Assembly: GCA_020746105.1 (NCBI GenBank)
Contig: CM036617.1
Span: 171,892,412-171,956,411, forward strand
Length of the DNA stretch: 64,000 nt
Origin: Trogon surrucura
Lineage: Eukaryota > Chordata > Aves > Trogoniformes > Trogonidae
Direction: 5' to 3'
Shown here in pieces: positions 48,563-62,165 of the stretch. A model generated the notes under the pieces. It saw only the letters and a program-made list of their open reading frames with translations, was not told the origin of the DNA and made no database searches. The translations under genes were made by a program, and so were the position numbers. Positions within the stretch are counted from its first letter, which is position 1, and each line of letters begins with the position of its first letter.

Positions 48563-48813
48563 CGACTTTTTAGTAGGGCCTTTTGCTATAGGACAAGGAG
48601 TAACGGATTTAAACTAAAAGAAAGTAGATTCAGATTAGATAAAGGAAAAAAAATTACAGCGAGGGTGGGGAAACAGTGAAACAGATCAAATTAGATGGGG
48701 CTCTGGGCAACCTGATCTAGTTGAAGATGTCCCTGCTCTCTGCAGGTGGGTTGGATTAGATGATCTTTAAAGGTCTCTTCCAACTCAAACTCTTCTACGA
48801 TTCTGTAATTCTT
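48563..48813 (+). repeat. CR1 LINE 3' end with internal deletion
   Basis: A plus-strand CR1 3' end. The 'gactttttagtagggcc' and 'ggacaaggagtaacgg' blocks are followed by a jump from 'gaaacagtgaaacag' straight to 'atcaaattagatgggg', omitting the usual block between them. It ends with 'gatctttaaaggtct' and two degenerate octamers. Old and non-coding. Confidence 0.88.
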
Positions 48814-51800
48814 GGGGCTGAGTCAGGCTGTGAGGGGGCCATGCCCCATCACAGAGGCCAAAACATCTCAGTCTGCGAGGAAAGACCTGGGATGGGATCA
48901 GTCTGGACAGGTACATTTTCTCCTCTTGGGACAGGGACCTTGGCTTCTGGGCCTTTTAGCTCTCTCCCCACCAAGTCACATCTTCTCATTGCCCTAGATT
49001 AAAAATTCATGGGCGGTGGCATATTCATGTTCAGGAATGTATTCCTCCACAAATTGTGTCTGCCCTGCTGGGTACTGAAGGTTCTCCACAGTGACTGAAC
49101 TGTGCCAAAGTAAACAGCTTCAGGAGGCTGGCAACAAGGAGCAGAAATTGTATGGCAGAGAGTGGGAGAAGACACCAGTTGTACTGACACATTCAGAGTT
49201 GTTGGGGGAAATAGAGCTGGAGCCATCATTTGGGTATCTGGAGATAAGAAATGAAGCGATTGAGATGGGGATTTGAAATTGAAGAGGAGAAGTTACACAG
49301 CTGTGAATCAGGTAGCATCAAAAAATTTTCTGGAATGAAATGGCTTAGTTTTAAGTCTTCAGATTTCACACTTTCACCATCACTGGAAAGTTGTGTGCTG
49401 CAGTGACTCTTCATTTCAGCCAGAGAAAAGCATGTTAGTGTTACAGAAATCTCCATTTTAATGTGTACTAAAGAATTTATATTCAGGAGAAAATTGAGAT
49501 CATATCTATGTATGGTGAGCAGAGATTATTTTTTTCCACTCCAGAAATAGCCAAGCAGAAAGGAGAGGATAGTGAGTTGCTGTGGGAAAGGAAAAAAAAC
49601 CAAAACAAACCCAAACCAAAACCTCCAAGCCCTAAATCCTCATCTCTCTAATATTTCAGAAAACACTGTACTCCTGGTAGTCAATTTGGGGATGCAGACA
49701 GCTAATGGAAAAAAGCTGAGTTTGGAACAACACAGAGCAAGAAAATCATTGTCAGTTAATGCATACTGAAGGAGGTATCTTCTCTGGGATACTACTGGTT
49801 ATCTATTGGGCATCTACAAGACTGGAACACTAACATGAAGTGCTTTCTTGTGCCTTCCGGACCCTCAGATCCATAAAGCTTGGAGGTTATTTCATGGTCT
49901 GTCTCCTGCTGTTTTTTGGTTCTTCCATGGGGATTTTCTGCTAAATGGATGGATGGGGCTGAAGGGAATGGGGAGATCGAATTTCTAACTCTGACAGATA
50001 TCTTATTGAAAACAGCTAACAAACTGTCATTTTCTTCTGCTCTTTAATCAATAATGCAATTAATATCTCACTCTGCAAAGTGATATTTTAATTATTTTAG
50101 TTCAGATAAAGTAGGTACACTACACTTCCATTTTTCTAGCCCTATTAACAAAATAACAAAACACCAAGCCAGTTTTATTTGCCTTTTCCCAGTTTGAAAA
50201 TCAGGCTGTTTCGATTACTCTGGAATCATAACAGTGGGTTCGGATACTAAGCAGGAAGCTGCCAGTTTGGTTTCTACTGTTGGCCTGAGTGTATTTCTAG
50301 AAGGGATCACCACTAATTTTAGAGGCAATTCTCTAAATAAGCTAACCTTATAATATAAATAGAGACAGAAAGAATATAGACTTCAGAGTTCACACTTCTT
50401 CTGGTGCTTGGTAGCTGCAGAGCCTTCTTGCTCATACTGATGGTTTCTTAAGGCACTCAAGAAATTACTGTATGTAAAATGTCTTTGCGTGACATGTATA
50501 GCAACATTCACTAAACTTTTTATCCAGATAATGGAAGGCAGTGTAGGTTGCAGTTTTGGGTGGTTTTTTTTCAGAAACAGGAAATCAAGCTCAAGTGGGA
50601 CTGATTCCAAACACTGACCAATTTTATACTGACTCCAATTTTGCCTTGACCTTTCCTGACTAATGCGAAATGAGGCTAGCTATGTGGAGAGGGGTTTTTT
50701 TTTTCAGTGTTTATACTGTAAGAGTCATGCTGACTCAAACAGAACCAGTCTTGTGCTCTTCCAGTGAGCCACATAATAGATCCTTTGAGATGAGCAGTGG
50801 AGGTAGTGTGGAAGGTCATTGACTCTCACGCTCGGTACATGCCAAGAGGATGCAGATGAATGGTGGTGTGAATTCATACAAGTCAAAAACACCTGATCAC
50901 AAGACACAAGAGTGCAGCTCAAAAACAGGAAGAAGCAGCAAAGTTCTGAGACTTCCTAAAAAAAGCTGTAGGTATACAGACAAACACACACCCCACTTAT
51001 CGCAGGTTTTTTGTTTTGTTTTACGAAAGGCTTTATTTACAGCATTTTGCAATCAAATTTGATCTGGGGCTAAAATAGATTTGTGGACTCTATTTTGGCT
51101 GGCCCTCTCTGCACTTTCGAATCCCTTCTCCAAAATGGTTACCGTTATCATAATCCATGACTCTCATGAGAACTGTTAGAGATTCTAGGTCATCTCATCT
51201 GGCTGAATAATTTTGTTGTCACACCTATGATAGTGTCCACGATCAAGAGCGCAAGAAGTGCTTTGAGCCTTGTCCTAGCCGGGGCTGCTGGGCTCTGTCT
51301 CTGTGCAGTCAGTGGAGGGAAGGAGACATGATACCAAAGATAGGAACCTACCATAGGTGGTCTGCTCGCCTATGGGTCACAACTAGCTTTTCCATTGTGA
51401 CTGAGCGCTGGCTGCCCCAGGCAGCTTGAGATGTACTTACTCACCTCTCACTCCACTTTTGACACTGCTGTAGGCAGGATAACTCAGTCAGCCGTCAAAG
51501 TGAGATTTAATACATCCAACATTAATAGTCTAAAAATTGGGAGATCACTGTAAGCAGGTCACTCAGAATCTCGCTCTGCTCCAACCACCTTGATTTACAA
51601 CAGGCCCCTTAGGTCTTGAGATGGATGAATCAGCCCATCCCTTCTGTCTCTGCCTGGGGAGCAGAGATAGCAGGTTTTCACAAGATATCCCAAATACCAA
51701 AGCTTGTTAGGAAAAGTAAAGGTGGCTCTTTCCCACTTTGCCCTTCTCTGGTGTGCCCCAGCTTCTGTGTGGGTGCTGCTCCCATTGCTTTCAAACTTCT

Positions 51801-52920
51801 TGTTTTCGGGAAGAGCTGATGGTGTGAGAGAAGACAATGCCTTCAACAAAGCTATGCTTCTGTAACAGATGTAAAACCAGTAGGACTATTCACATGCATT
51901 AGGCTACATGTACAGAGCAGTGGGTATGTGATTTGTTAGTGTTAATCTGCATCTGTTTCTTTTTATTGCTGCTTGGGGGCATATTTGTACAAAGAATGGC
52001 CATTTCAGCAAAGCCAACGCACTCCCTAAACGCAGATCTGAAATCCTGCCAAGCATCTGTGGATGGGAAGAAGTCAGTATTGTGAATAGCATGTGCCTTC
52101 CTCTCATTGTCATTTGTATTAAATTAGTGATATTACTGAAGTGCCTAGAGGCTGCGAATTAGGTCTAGGGCCTCATTCTGCTAGGTCCTGTGCAGGCAAA
52201 CCAGATGACACTGGCACTGCCTTAGGGAGCCTACAATTTTGCAAACCTGCCACCCAAGTGTACTTACAAGACCCATTTGATTTGGAGGAAAGGCGTGGGA
52301 TGAGGGAATGTCAAGGCAGATTTTCTTTGCTATTTGTAGCATGACGAGGAGCAAACGACCGCTTTGCACTGGTCGGCAGAGCCAATGAGAGGGAGCAAAA
52401 AGTCTAGGCAAACTGCTGGCTGCTTACCTGTAGCACTGCCTGTGCACAGCAAAGGGCAAACCTTCACACTGTCAGGTTGGGAGCACGTACAAGTCCAGAA
52501 GCAAGTGCTGTACCCTCTGTTAGGTGAAAGTCACCCCAGCCCTTCCGTGAACGGGCCTTATGGCATGTCCTGCATGCCCCATGCTTAAACCTGCTCTCTG
52601 AGCAAACAGGAAGGGACATGCTCCCACTTATGCTGATGTGATAAAGATCAGTCACCTGATCTGCTAAAATCAAAGGGATAACATTAAATGGTACAACGTA
52701 TTTTAAAGCAGCACATGAAATAGTATGTTAATTCAGCAGCAGTATTATTTTTGCTACCACCAGTTTCTTTTTGAAGCAAATGTCTCAGTAGGACTCAAAA
52801 GATTAAAAAAAGTGTTGTACTTTTTAATATTGGGAAAACACTGTTTAGTGGTAATTTCTCTCATCTTCTATTTATCACAAACATTTCCATCTGTAGGAAT
52901 GCAGTATTTCCTCCTTCTCA

Positions 52921-52935
52921 CCCCCCCCCCCCCCC
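52921..52935 (+). repeat. Homopolymer C15
   Basis: Fifteen consecutive C. A G/C homopolymer of this length is unusual in AT-rich sequence, and its exact length may be a sequencing or assembly artefact. Confidence 0.95.
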
Positions 52936-54620
52936 TTAGTATGCTCTGTAGTGTAATGGATAATGTCTGTTAATGCATTGTTTATCACAGACCACAAATA
53001 AGTCAATGAGATAAAACAATATATTATGCCATCTTTTAAATATGAGATCTCAAGGCTACATACATTTGAGACGGTGCTTGGCATATCATTTCCCTAACTT
53101 TCAACAGTCTGCTTTTTCTCATAGTAATTTCTGATAGTGTTCTGCAAGTCCAAACAAAGTTGTTCCTTTCCTAAGATGTCTTCACCCTCTCCCCCTTTTT
53201 TGTGTCTGGGTACTTTGATTTGTTTTTCCCTTGTGTACTCACCAGACTAGGACTGTTACTGATTCTGACATTGATACTGACCTAGAAAAGTATTCACTCC
53301 AAGCTGTGCCTGGAAATAAAACACTTCTATATTGAAAAGATAAAGTGGAATTTGCAAACAAATATAGACAAGAGAGGACAGATAAGTTTTTAGGCCTACC
53401 ACTTTGACACATGGCTTTGATGTGCCAAGCCTTTCTAGCTGCAAATGGATTTCCATCCTAGCTCTGAGAGGAACAGAGCTAGGAGGCTGAGCAGCACGGA
53501 GTGAGTTGCCAGGCTGGCACAAATATTAGGTGTCACCTTTTACCCGCTCTGTGAACCTGCAACAATCCCTGTGAAATGGAAACCACAGATTTCAGCCCTC
53601 CTGGTGTAAGCAGCAAGCTTGAACTCCCTCTGAACTCAGTGTGTGTTGAAGTCTGGAATAGTTCAAAAGGAAAGAATGAAGGAATTGATAAAGACGAAAA
53701 CTGTATAGCTTCGTATTCTGCATAATGGTGCCTGCATTGCCATGCTGGCACAGCTGGATATGAATGTTGTTGCAGCATGAAAAGGAAACATTACATATAT
53801 GATTTGGGTTTTTCCTGAGGCTCCTCTGGTTAAAGCTATTGCTGCCTTGATAGTGCTACAAGGCTGATAGCCAGACGTACCACAAAATCAAACAAAACTC
53901 TGTCAAGGTATAAGAGTAGCAAGAGCCCTGATTCCTGATGTTCTGGCATTTTTTTCCCTATCAGGTTCTGGCAAGAGCTGTGGAAAGAAGGAGTCTGATA
54001 GATGCCTGTGTTTGCTCCCACTGGAGACAAATGGCTTTTTCGATAATGTTATCTCTGGGGACTGACCTTAAACTGCCAAGTTCACTCCATTTAACATATC
54101 TGCTGGGTTAACAAGCAGTTTGAGCACGATCCCAGGATGTGCCAGGTGCTTGGGACAGTCTCCTGACGTCAGTGGAAGAGAGCTCCATGTCCTGAATATG
54201 TGTGGCAGGAACAACTGCAGTATTTATCCAGAACATGCTAATCGGCAGCACCACTGGGAAACCGCTGATGAGTCTCTGAGGCAGAGAAAAACCTGGGTAC
54301 TTTGAACTCCAGAAAGGAAATTACCCTTTCAAAGATCTGTTTCTCAAATAAGACATTAACTTTTCTTTATCCTTGTCCTGATCTCATTAGAGTATGTCTT
54401 TTCTGTGAAATAGTGGTATAGAGCTGGAACGTGATGGCGATTCACACTCCCTTTCTGCTGTGAAGCCTTTTAGTACATTGCAGCCATGTTCCTCGGAAGA
54501 AAAAGGCAAACTAAAGAACAAATGTGTATTGTTTGACATACACTGTATGTATTTTGACAGACCTGTGTATTTTGGATGCCAAAAGAATGATCAACATTGA
54601 ATAAAACTAATTTTCCTTTC

Positions 54621-54640
54621 TTTTTTTTTTTTTTTTTTTT
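54621..54640 (+). repeat. Homopolymer T20
   Basis: Twenty consecutive T, extended upstream by a pyrimidine-rich stretch (54611-54620). No adjacent SINE or processed pseudogene was recognised on the minus strand. Confidence 0.95.
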
Positions 54641-56936
54641 CTGTTCTGTGGTAGACTGAACTCCTGGCATGAACTTTGGGGGTGTAATTACCCATTAGGT
54701 CTGGACTGTCTTTACATACTCTTAGTAAATAAAAGTCATTTGGGCTCAGCTGGCCTTCTGTCATCTATGTAGATAGGACAGCCCCAGTGGGTAATTCATC
54801 CAACCTCTCTCAGAAGACTAGGCTGGGAGGGAGTTAGGCACCTACCTTTTTGATGACTGATGTCACATGAGACAAACCTGACCCTGGTTTAGGAGCAGTG
54901 GGAGTGCAAAGGCAATGTCCGTGCTTGCGTTGCTCATCAGCCTGGAAAGTGCCAGGGTCTGAGTTTGACCTGACTGCAACAGCCTCTGTGCAAGGGAATC
55001 TCCGTCTTTCCTCTTGGTACAGCTTTATGGCATGTCTGTGTTGCCAAACCAAACAAGTTAAAGGCCAGTGTTTGTACATGAAAAATGTCACTGTACAAAT
55101 GCAACATAGATAAGAAATAAGCTTCTGATCAGAACTAAAGACAAGGTTGAAAAGATTACAGTCATAATGCAATAGGGAAGTTACATGTATGTTTCTGTTA
55201 TGCGTCTTGGTTGTTTTATCAAATGCTGATACATCATATTGTTAGAGCCGATCTCAGATGTGCTGTAGGTCATATGAACATTGCACATTCAATAAAACTT
55301 CACTGGCTTGATCCACCTCCTGGTAAAAAACCCCATTCCTGATTGACTTCTGTGGAAGCTGAGTCTTGGAAACAAAAGAGGTGTAAACAGACAGGTTTCT
55401 CCAATAACTTCTGTGATTACAGCATGGGCATTCAGAAGCCAATGAACACAAGGAAGTCAACAAGACTTTCACAAGTGGCTGCAATGGTGAGTGGCTGAGA
55501 TTCTTGCGCTAGCCTTCCCCAATGCATGGTAACCACTGCCATGGGAAACTGCTTTGTTTTGCTGAATTTCAACCTCCTGCTGGTAAACAGTAGTTCGAAA
55601 TATCACCATGTATGACAATACTTGGCAATGGCAGAGCTTCAGTGAGATGAAAGGGTGTGGTTAAACACTTGATTGAAAACATCACAGCATCTTTCTAGCG
55701 TAATCTTCTTCCCAGAAATGTATCAAGCAGAATGGCATTGACAAATGACCAGTTCACAAGGCATCTCACCCCACCACCTCGTGCCACTTTCAGTGATGAA
55801 TAATGCAACCCAGAAATGGTGGGGAGAAAAAGGGGAAGGGAGAAGTGAGAGTGAGAGTAGTCTCTGAATCAGTCTCTGTTCTTAAAGGGCATTTCTAAGA
55901 ACTTTTGGGTCAGGATTTTTTTGTTCTTCCAACTGATTATTCATTTCCCTCCACCTGGACCAAAAACAAACAAAAAAAAGGCCTTGTAAGGATCTCTGGG
56001 AGGGTGAATAGCAGGACAGGCTCTTACTGGACTCCAGAGCATTTGCCCCTGCCTCCTCCAGCTGGAGAGCCCAACAGCTGTTTTCATAAATACTGTCACT
56101 CAGGATTTGAATAGTTTTACATAATCTGGACTGGAGTGGGGAATCCAAGCTTTTTGCTGGTCAAGTGGCAGGTGGGGAATTTAAGCTTTTCTAATAGGGC
56201 CACAATTGTGGCTCCCACAGGGATTTTCTTTTGCTGTCTACTGATTTATTAAAAGCTCCTAAGTAAAGACCCCAGGATTAAAGTGGGGGTGGGAGGTGAT
56301 AGATTCTGAAGGTCAGAGTGGTGAAGATGTAGAGGAAATCTAGGTCTATCCTGCTGCTGCTACACCAGCCCAGACGGACGGCCCATATGTCCTATTTGTG
56401 ACCCCTGTGCTGAGAAGAAGCATTTAAACTGCTGGGTCACCAGTTGGCAGGAGAAAAGGAGAAGCTGCTGTTTTAGTTATGGGAATTTGGTTTTAATTAT
56501 CTTTTTCTTTTAGTTTTTTTAATATGCAAATACTTGCCTAGCTCCTTGTGTTTTCTCAGCTCTGACCATAGTCCATGCCTTCATCGTGACTGTGTCGCCC
56601 AAGAAACAACTTTTCCAAGACAGCACAGATGCTCTGCACTGGCATGAACTTCTGGGGCTCCCCTGAGATCCCACAGACCTACGCTCCTTTATCCCAGCTG
56701 AGGGGCTGGCACAACCATAATGGCAAAGTCTGAGATTAAATCACAATTTAGGAGATGTAGATCTAAGAGAACATCAAAGGAAACATGGAGTACACTGTTT
56801 TATAATTATACAGGGGCAGTGTAGTGCAGGTTTTTCCGAGTAATAGCTGACTGGTAGATATGAAAAGTATGCCAGCCTTAAGCAAATACGGTAAACTAAA
56901 TGGAGCTGCGATTAAAGTGAAAAATACACATTCTCT

Positions 56937-57420
56937 TGTTTACGCTTAGCTGACCATCCCTGCTGTTTGCATTTGCTATGACATCAACCTTCAAGTGGGG
57001 GCATGTTTACACGTTAAAGCTAATGAGGCTTGATTGCAGCGGAGCTGCCCTTCAGCCTCCCTCTTCCTCGGGAGAGCGCTGGTTCCAGCCAGAACGCGCC
57101 TGGGCTCTGCCCGCTCCCCGCCCCCGACGCCAGCGCTGGGGTGATGAACTGCTTTTACACAAAGCAAACTTTCTTTCACTGGGAACAGGTGCAAAGTGTC
57201 CTTTTGTGTGAACAGCTGGGAAAGCAGTAACCCTTTCCTTGCCTGCGCTTACTTCGCTTCAAGCTCATACTGCAGGAGGAATAGAGTGAGATGATTTCAA
57301 GAAATGTTTTCTGCGTCTGCCCGCTTGCCGTGGAAAAACTTTGACACGTATCACTAAAGAGTCTTTATTGCCTATGTCGTCAAGTGTGCGCAGAGCTACT
57401 TCACAATAAAAAACCCCGAT
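56937..57420. promoter_or_regulatory. Candidate enhancer or promoter-like CpG-rich patch
   Basis: Three forkhead-type motifs lie within 75 bp: TGTTTAC at 56937-56943, TGTTTGC at 56964-56970 and TGTTTAC at 57004-57010. An NK2-type TCAAGTG lies at 56991-56997. They are followed by a stretch with ten CpGs in about 100 bp (57040-57136), an SP1-type GC box (ccccgccccc, 57116-57125), the palindrome CCAGCGCTGG (57130-57139) and E-boxes CAGGTG (57186-57191) and CAGCTG (57213-57218). CpGs stay relatively frequent to about 57420, unlike the rest of the window. Motifs are short and some are expected by chance. Function, direction and target gene are unknown. Confidence 0.3.
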
Positions 57421-60400
57421 TTTACATGCCTCACTGCATATAGCTGTAAGCTTACTCTTGCCTTGCAAAGGAACTGTGTAGATGTTCTGGCATCTGCTGC
57501 TGGGACTTGGTCAATAGCTCTGGATAGGGTGGTCTTTCTGTAGCCTATCCTGCGACTCATTCGGCTGTGTCCTCTGTTAGACCCTGGAGTTCAGCAGAGA
57601 GTACTAGCCATTCTTTTCTTGTCCTGATGGTAAGAGGTACTAGTAACAAAATCCCCACTCCTGTCAAGCATGTAACTATGTCCTTAAGAATAAACATAGT
57701 AGTAGTTTCAGTGAATTCAAATAAATTGGAGGCTGGCCTTCGTCAAAGGAACCGAAGGAGAAAGGCACTCAGGATCACATGCATCTTCAGGAGGGAGAAT
57801 AATTTAGTAAAATAGTTAAAACTCAAGGCAGACCCTTACATTTCTTCAGTAACAAACATTTTTTAGGGTTTTTTTATGTTAGATTCAATGTAAGATCATT
57901 TTATTATATCAGATTCTTTGCATTTAAGAAAATTGCAGACAATATATTTTTATTTCGATAAATAGGAAACTAGGAAAAATAATGCCAAAGCAATGTTAAG
58001 CACATCAAAAACTAATGCAAAATGAGCTACTCTAGTGGGACAAGTTAAGGAATTTAGCAGCAGAGCAGTGAGTAAACTACTGGTTTTGAAAGAGCATAGT
58101 GTTTTGTGGGTAACCATCTATAGCAATTTTGCTTGATAGTTAAAAAATAGTTATATGTATTCAGCAGGAATTTCACAAGGTATTTAAAATCTAAAGGATC
58201 CTCTAAGTTGGCTGAAATGACTTATTGAAAGCCAACATAAGTGCCAAGTAATTGGTTATATAGCAGAAATTTAAAATTAATAGAGGCTGGTAGGCCAAGA
58301 GAGTTACTGAGTGCTCTCACTGCTGCAGCGTCCTTTCTTACAAAATACTCTGCCTAGCACATAACAGGAAGACAAGATATATGTGTCAGCATATCTCACA
58401 TCAGACTGGGAAATCATTGACATGAAAAAGATAGTTATTAGAACTTAGTGTATTTCTGAGAGTACATCGGAGTCAGATGTAAACCACGATGGCAATTTGG
58501 GAGACCATCTTTGCAATATTGATCTATTTTGATCATGCTTGGACAGCATGAGGAGCCTTGAAAGTTTTACCGCATAAGGAGTGTGTCTCACAAGCACCCA
58601 TTGTTTTTGTTAGGTCAGGGGTGTCTCAAAGTCCTTCTGAGAACATGGGGAATTTTTCACGAGTTCAGATGAACCAATTACTGTATGTTCTGTCTCAGTG
58701 CTCTGTTGAAACATACTTTCCGTATTTCACACCATTTCACATGGACTATATTCTGCCTTTAGGTTAGATCAGTGTTGCCTTCATCTTTTCCTCTCCCTTC
58801 TCACTCAGCAGCAACCACTGCCCTTCACCCTTTCTGGCTGGTAGTAGGAAGAATTTGGTAGTTTCCGCTGGGGTGTCACAGGTGCAGGAGGAGGCACACA
58901 GCTGTGCTTGCTGCATGTGTAAGTTGTTCCTTGCTCCTGGGATGAAGATGTATGTTGGATGGAAGTGCCTTGTGGACTATGGTCCAGGATATGAGCTGGA
59001 AGCTGGACCACACCAACTTCCAGACAGGCATGTAGGAAGGCAGAATTGAAGCCTTTTGTCACCCAGCCCAGCATCACAAAACCAGAGAGATTTTAAGTGA
59101 GACTAAAAGACAGTAAATCAAAAGGATATGCTTTTTCCAAAATACGTAAGTAAATACTGGCTGGCAAGGGATGTCACAACGAAGTTTTGAAAGAATTAAG
59201 AAAAAAAGAAAACCATTAGCAGCAAGACTTTCCAGATTTATTACAATTATCAAACAAAAAAGACAGTGAATATTACATCTCATACTATAAGAATTAGCCA
59301 GGCTCTGACTACTGGAAATGAGAATGATATTGGGGATGTGCCCTTCTGTGCTGACCTGCCTTGGACCTCTGCTCCTCTCTGTGGCCTGTCTGCTGCTTTC
59401 CGCCACTAATGATCTTTCTGCCACTAATGCTAACAGTGGTGTGTTGGTGAGTCTGGACATGAAGCTAATATAGTCCAGGTATTATTTGTCTCAAAATACT
59501 CTTATAACATTATTTGATACGTATGACAGAGCACTGGTGGTCCTTTCCCTTTGTTGCAGACAAGATCTGGGCAAAGCTCTGACTGAATTCATGGAGGACA
59601 AGTATCCAGTCCCGACCAGGCAAGCTGCAGTCTTAGAAAGAACTGAATTTATGTTGAACATAGCATTAAAGCATGCATGAGCTTTCTCTGCAATGCTAAC
59701 ACTAAAAAAGTGTAAGAAGGAAACTATCAGAAGTCAGGGAATGCTACCTTGAGAACAACCCTTTTTTCAGGGAAAATGCTGCACTCATTCAAATAAATGC
59801 AGCATGTCACTTAACGCATGGCAGGTACCCAGCTATGAAAATGACCTTATTGTGGGTGTAAGCACCATTCCAGGTGGGGTGCATGGGCCACAAGGCAGCA
59901 AGTGGAGAAGGAGAACACAGGGAAATGATCCTCTGCATTAGTATAAACCAGCCCTCTGGTGCATCTTTGTTTCATCCGTCCTCTGCTGCTGCTCGTTGGC
60001 TGCAGGATGAATGCTTCCTCTTACATACTATACATCCAAAAAAGTATTCTGGGGACTAGGAGCAAGGAAGTAAATCTTAGGCTTCCTATAGCTCCCTGCT
60101 GCCTGTTTGGGAAATAAAAAGGGCCTAAACCCTGCTCTGTTAAGCCTCTAGCAATAAAGTGTCAAACAAAGAGGAAATACATATCAAAAATGAAGGAAGT
60201 ATTGTGTTAGAAAGTACATCAGAAATGACACCTTGAAGTCTAGCTCTTTTGGTGAGAGACAGACCCCCACATTGGTTCTGTGAAAACTTTAGTATGCCAG
60301 AGATAACTGGCCATCTTGGAGAACTGTGACCCGTTGCCCATCCAGAGGCTCTTGCACATCTGTTGCAGAGGAGCAAGGTGGAACCAAAGGGAGCTTGGTG

Positions 60401-62105
60401 GAGTGAATCTCTCCCAGGACCTGTATGTGTGCACTTAAATCCTGGGAACCGCTGACCGACCCTGAAAGATTTTCTTATGGAAACAGAAACCCTTCTTCAT
60501 TTGTAATCCTGCTTTCAAAGAGACAGACCATGTGTGAAATTTCAGCTATTTCGATGGGTATGAGTAGAACAGGGAAACCTCAGGGACCTGCAAAGAATTC
60601 TACAAAATGTGCTCTTGCAAAGATATTTATTGGTCACTAATCTATTATTATCTGGGAATAGCAGCCTGGATTATTTGTGAAATATCAGTGCTCTTTTTGT
60701 TTTTCACAGCTATCAAAAGTTTGGTATTGTATCATCCCTGGATTAAAATGTACCTGATAAAATGAACTCCAAGGAAAGTATATGAAAGAGAAAATGGAGA
60801 ACTTAAGTAGTAGGAGACAAATCACAGGAGGTAACACAATTTCTGTGAACTACTCATTGTATCTTTTCTCTTTAGCCTCAACAGGACACTGATATACCTT
60901 TACAAGAAACCCCAACCAATGAAAGTTCTGTATGAAATAATGTGGAAAGCATGTACAGGTTTCAATGTCATATTTCAGCTTATGCTCTACATGCACAGTA
61001 TTAGGAAAAATACAATCAGTTTATTGAATATATAATTTGTATAAAATATTTTACCCCATTCTGCCTGAAACTTGGTTGCTACTGTTTTAAAGCAGTGTGA
61101 TCTGAGTGCCTTGTGTGAAAAAACAACACAACACAAAGTCTGTCTCTTGTGAAGGCTTTTCCTTTCTTTGTGTTGATCTTAACTGGTCAAAGGGGAGACA
61201 CCAAAAAAACCCCACAATTTTGAAGTTAATGAACACAATAACTAGAGGAATTGGTGCAGAACTGGCACCTGCAACCAACCTCCACAATTTTCTATATGAC
61301 TTACCTGAGTTATTTTGAATTCTGTTGCTACTCTTCAGACGTCTGACCTGGCCATTTTAAGCAACGAAAGAGAATCACTCATAAAGGAAATATGAAGATA
61401 ACTGGTTTTGTTTAGTGACCTGCAGTAGGGTGGTAATGATAGGTTATCACAGTTACCTTGCAGGAGAGCTGTGAGGCTTGTTCTAAATGAGGCTATTAGA
61501 GATGAGCAAGTTCCTGAAGATTTCAGAACTCTTCCTAATTTTAATTTGGGAAACAACAAATTTTGTCCAGTTTAATCTAAAAAAATAAATAATTATGTAT
61601 TTCTTTCTCACAGTTTCATCCCTTGGCTCCAGCAGGGGAGCAGGAAAATATCTGTGGTACTATATTCACAGATGAACATAGTGGGAAAAGGGAAGACAAC
61701 TTTGTTGTTATGACTGCCTGCCAGCCACACAGTTGGGGAACAGCTGTTTCCTGACTGCCCTAACCCATTCTTCACTGCATATGCAAGTTTACTTTGTGCC
61801 AGGGAGAAAGAAAAGACATGACACCACACATCTGTGTCATCTGAGCTTCTTGCTGGTGAGGCCTAAAACTGAGATTATGTTTGGTAAATGCTGCTTGTCA
61901 TATACTGAGGGTTTTTCTTTTCACAAAACTGAAACAGAATATAACGGTAACCCTTAACTCATGTTTTGCCATTGTGTAGAAGGCATGTGTCTATTGAGAT
62001 TAGCTGGCATACTGAGATTAGCTGGTACACCAAGATTAGTTGGCGCAGTAAAAAAGACCAAACCAAACCATCCCTAAAACATCAGTACAAAGAGAAAACA
62101 GTATA
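57421..62105. other. Non-coding sequence, no gene recognised
   Basis: AT-rich sequence with frames up to 128 codons (59074-59460 minus) that show no recognised family. The small tandem repeat at 61996 is listed separately. A/C-rich tracts lie at 61201-61216 and about 62050-62080. Confidence 0.5.
61996..62049 (+). repeat. 18-bp tandem repeat, 3 diverged copies
   Basis: Units at 61996-62013, 62014-62031 and 62032-62049 share the core 'agattagctgg'. The third has more changes, so the array is not recent. Confidence 0.85.
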
Positions 62106-62165
62106 AAATCATATAATACCAAATTGGAAGGGACCTGAAGAATCGTCTGGTCCAATATTTCTTGA
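62106..62165 (-). repeat. Old CR1 LINE 3'-end remnant
   Basis: The minus-strand CR1 3' signature is visible as 'aaattggaagggacctg' and 'tctggtccaat', next to degenerate octamer sequence ('aatcatataatacc'). Beyond about 62165 the similarity is lost. Confidence 0.7.

Larger units (their letters stand above)
48814..56936. other. Non-coding sequence, no gene recognised
   Basis: AT-rich sequence. Frames reach 112 codons (54834-55172 minus) without a recognisable domain. Contains an A/C-rich tract at about 49592-49630, a C run (52921-52935) and a T run (54621-54640). No LINE, LTR or exon was recognised. Confidence 0.5.
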
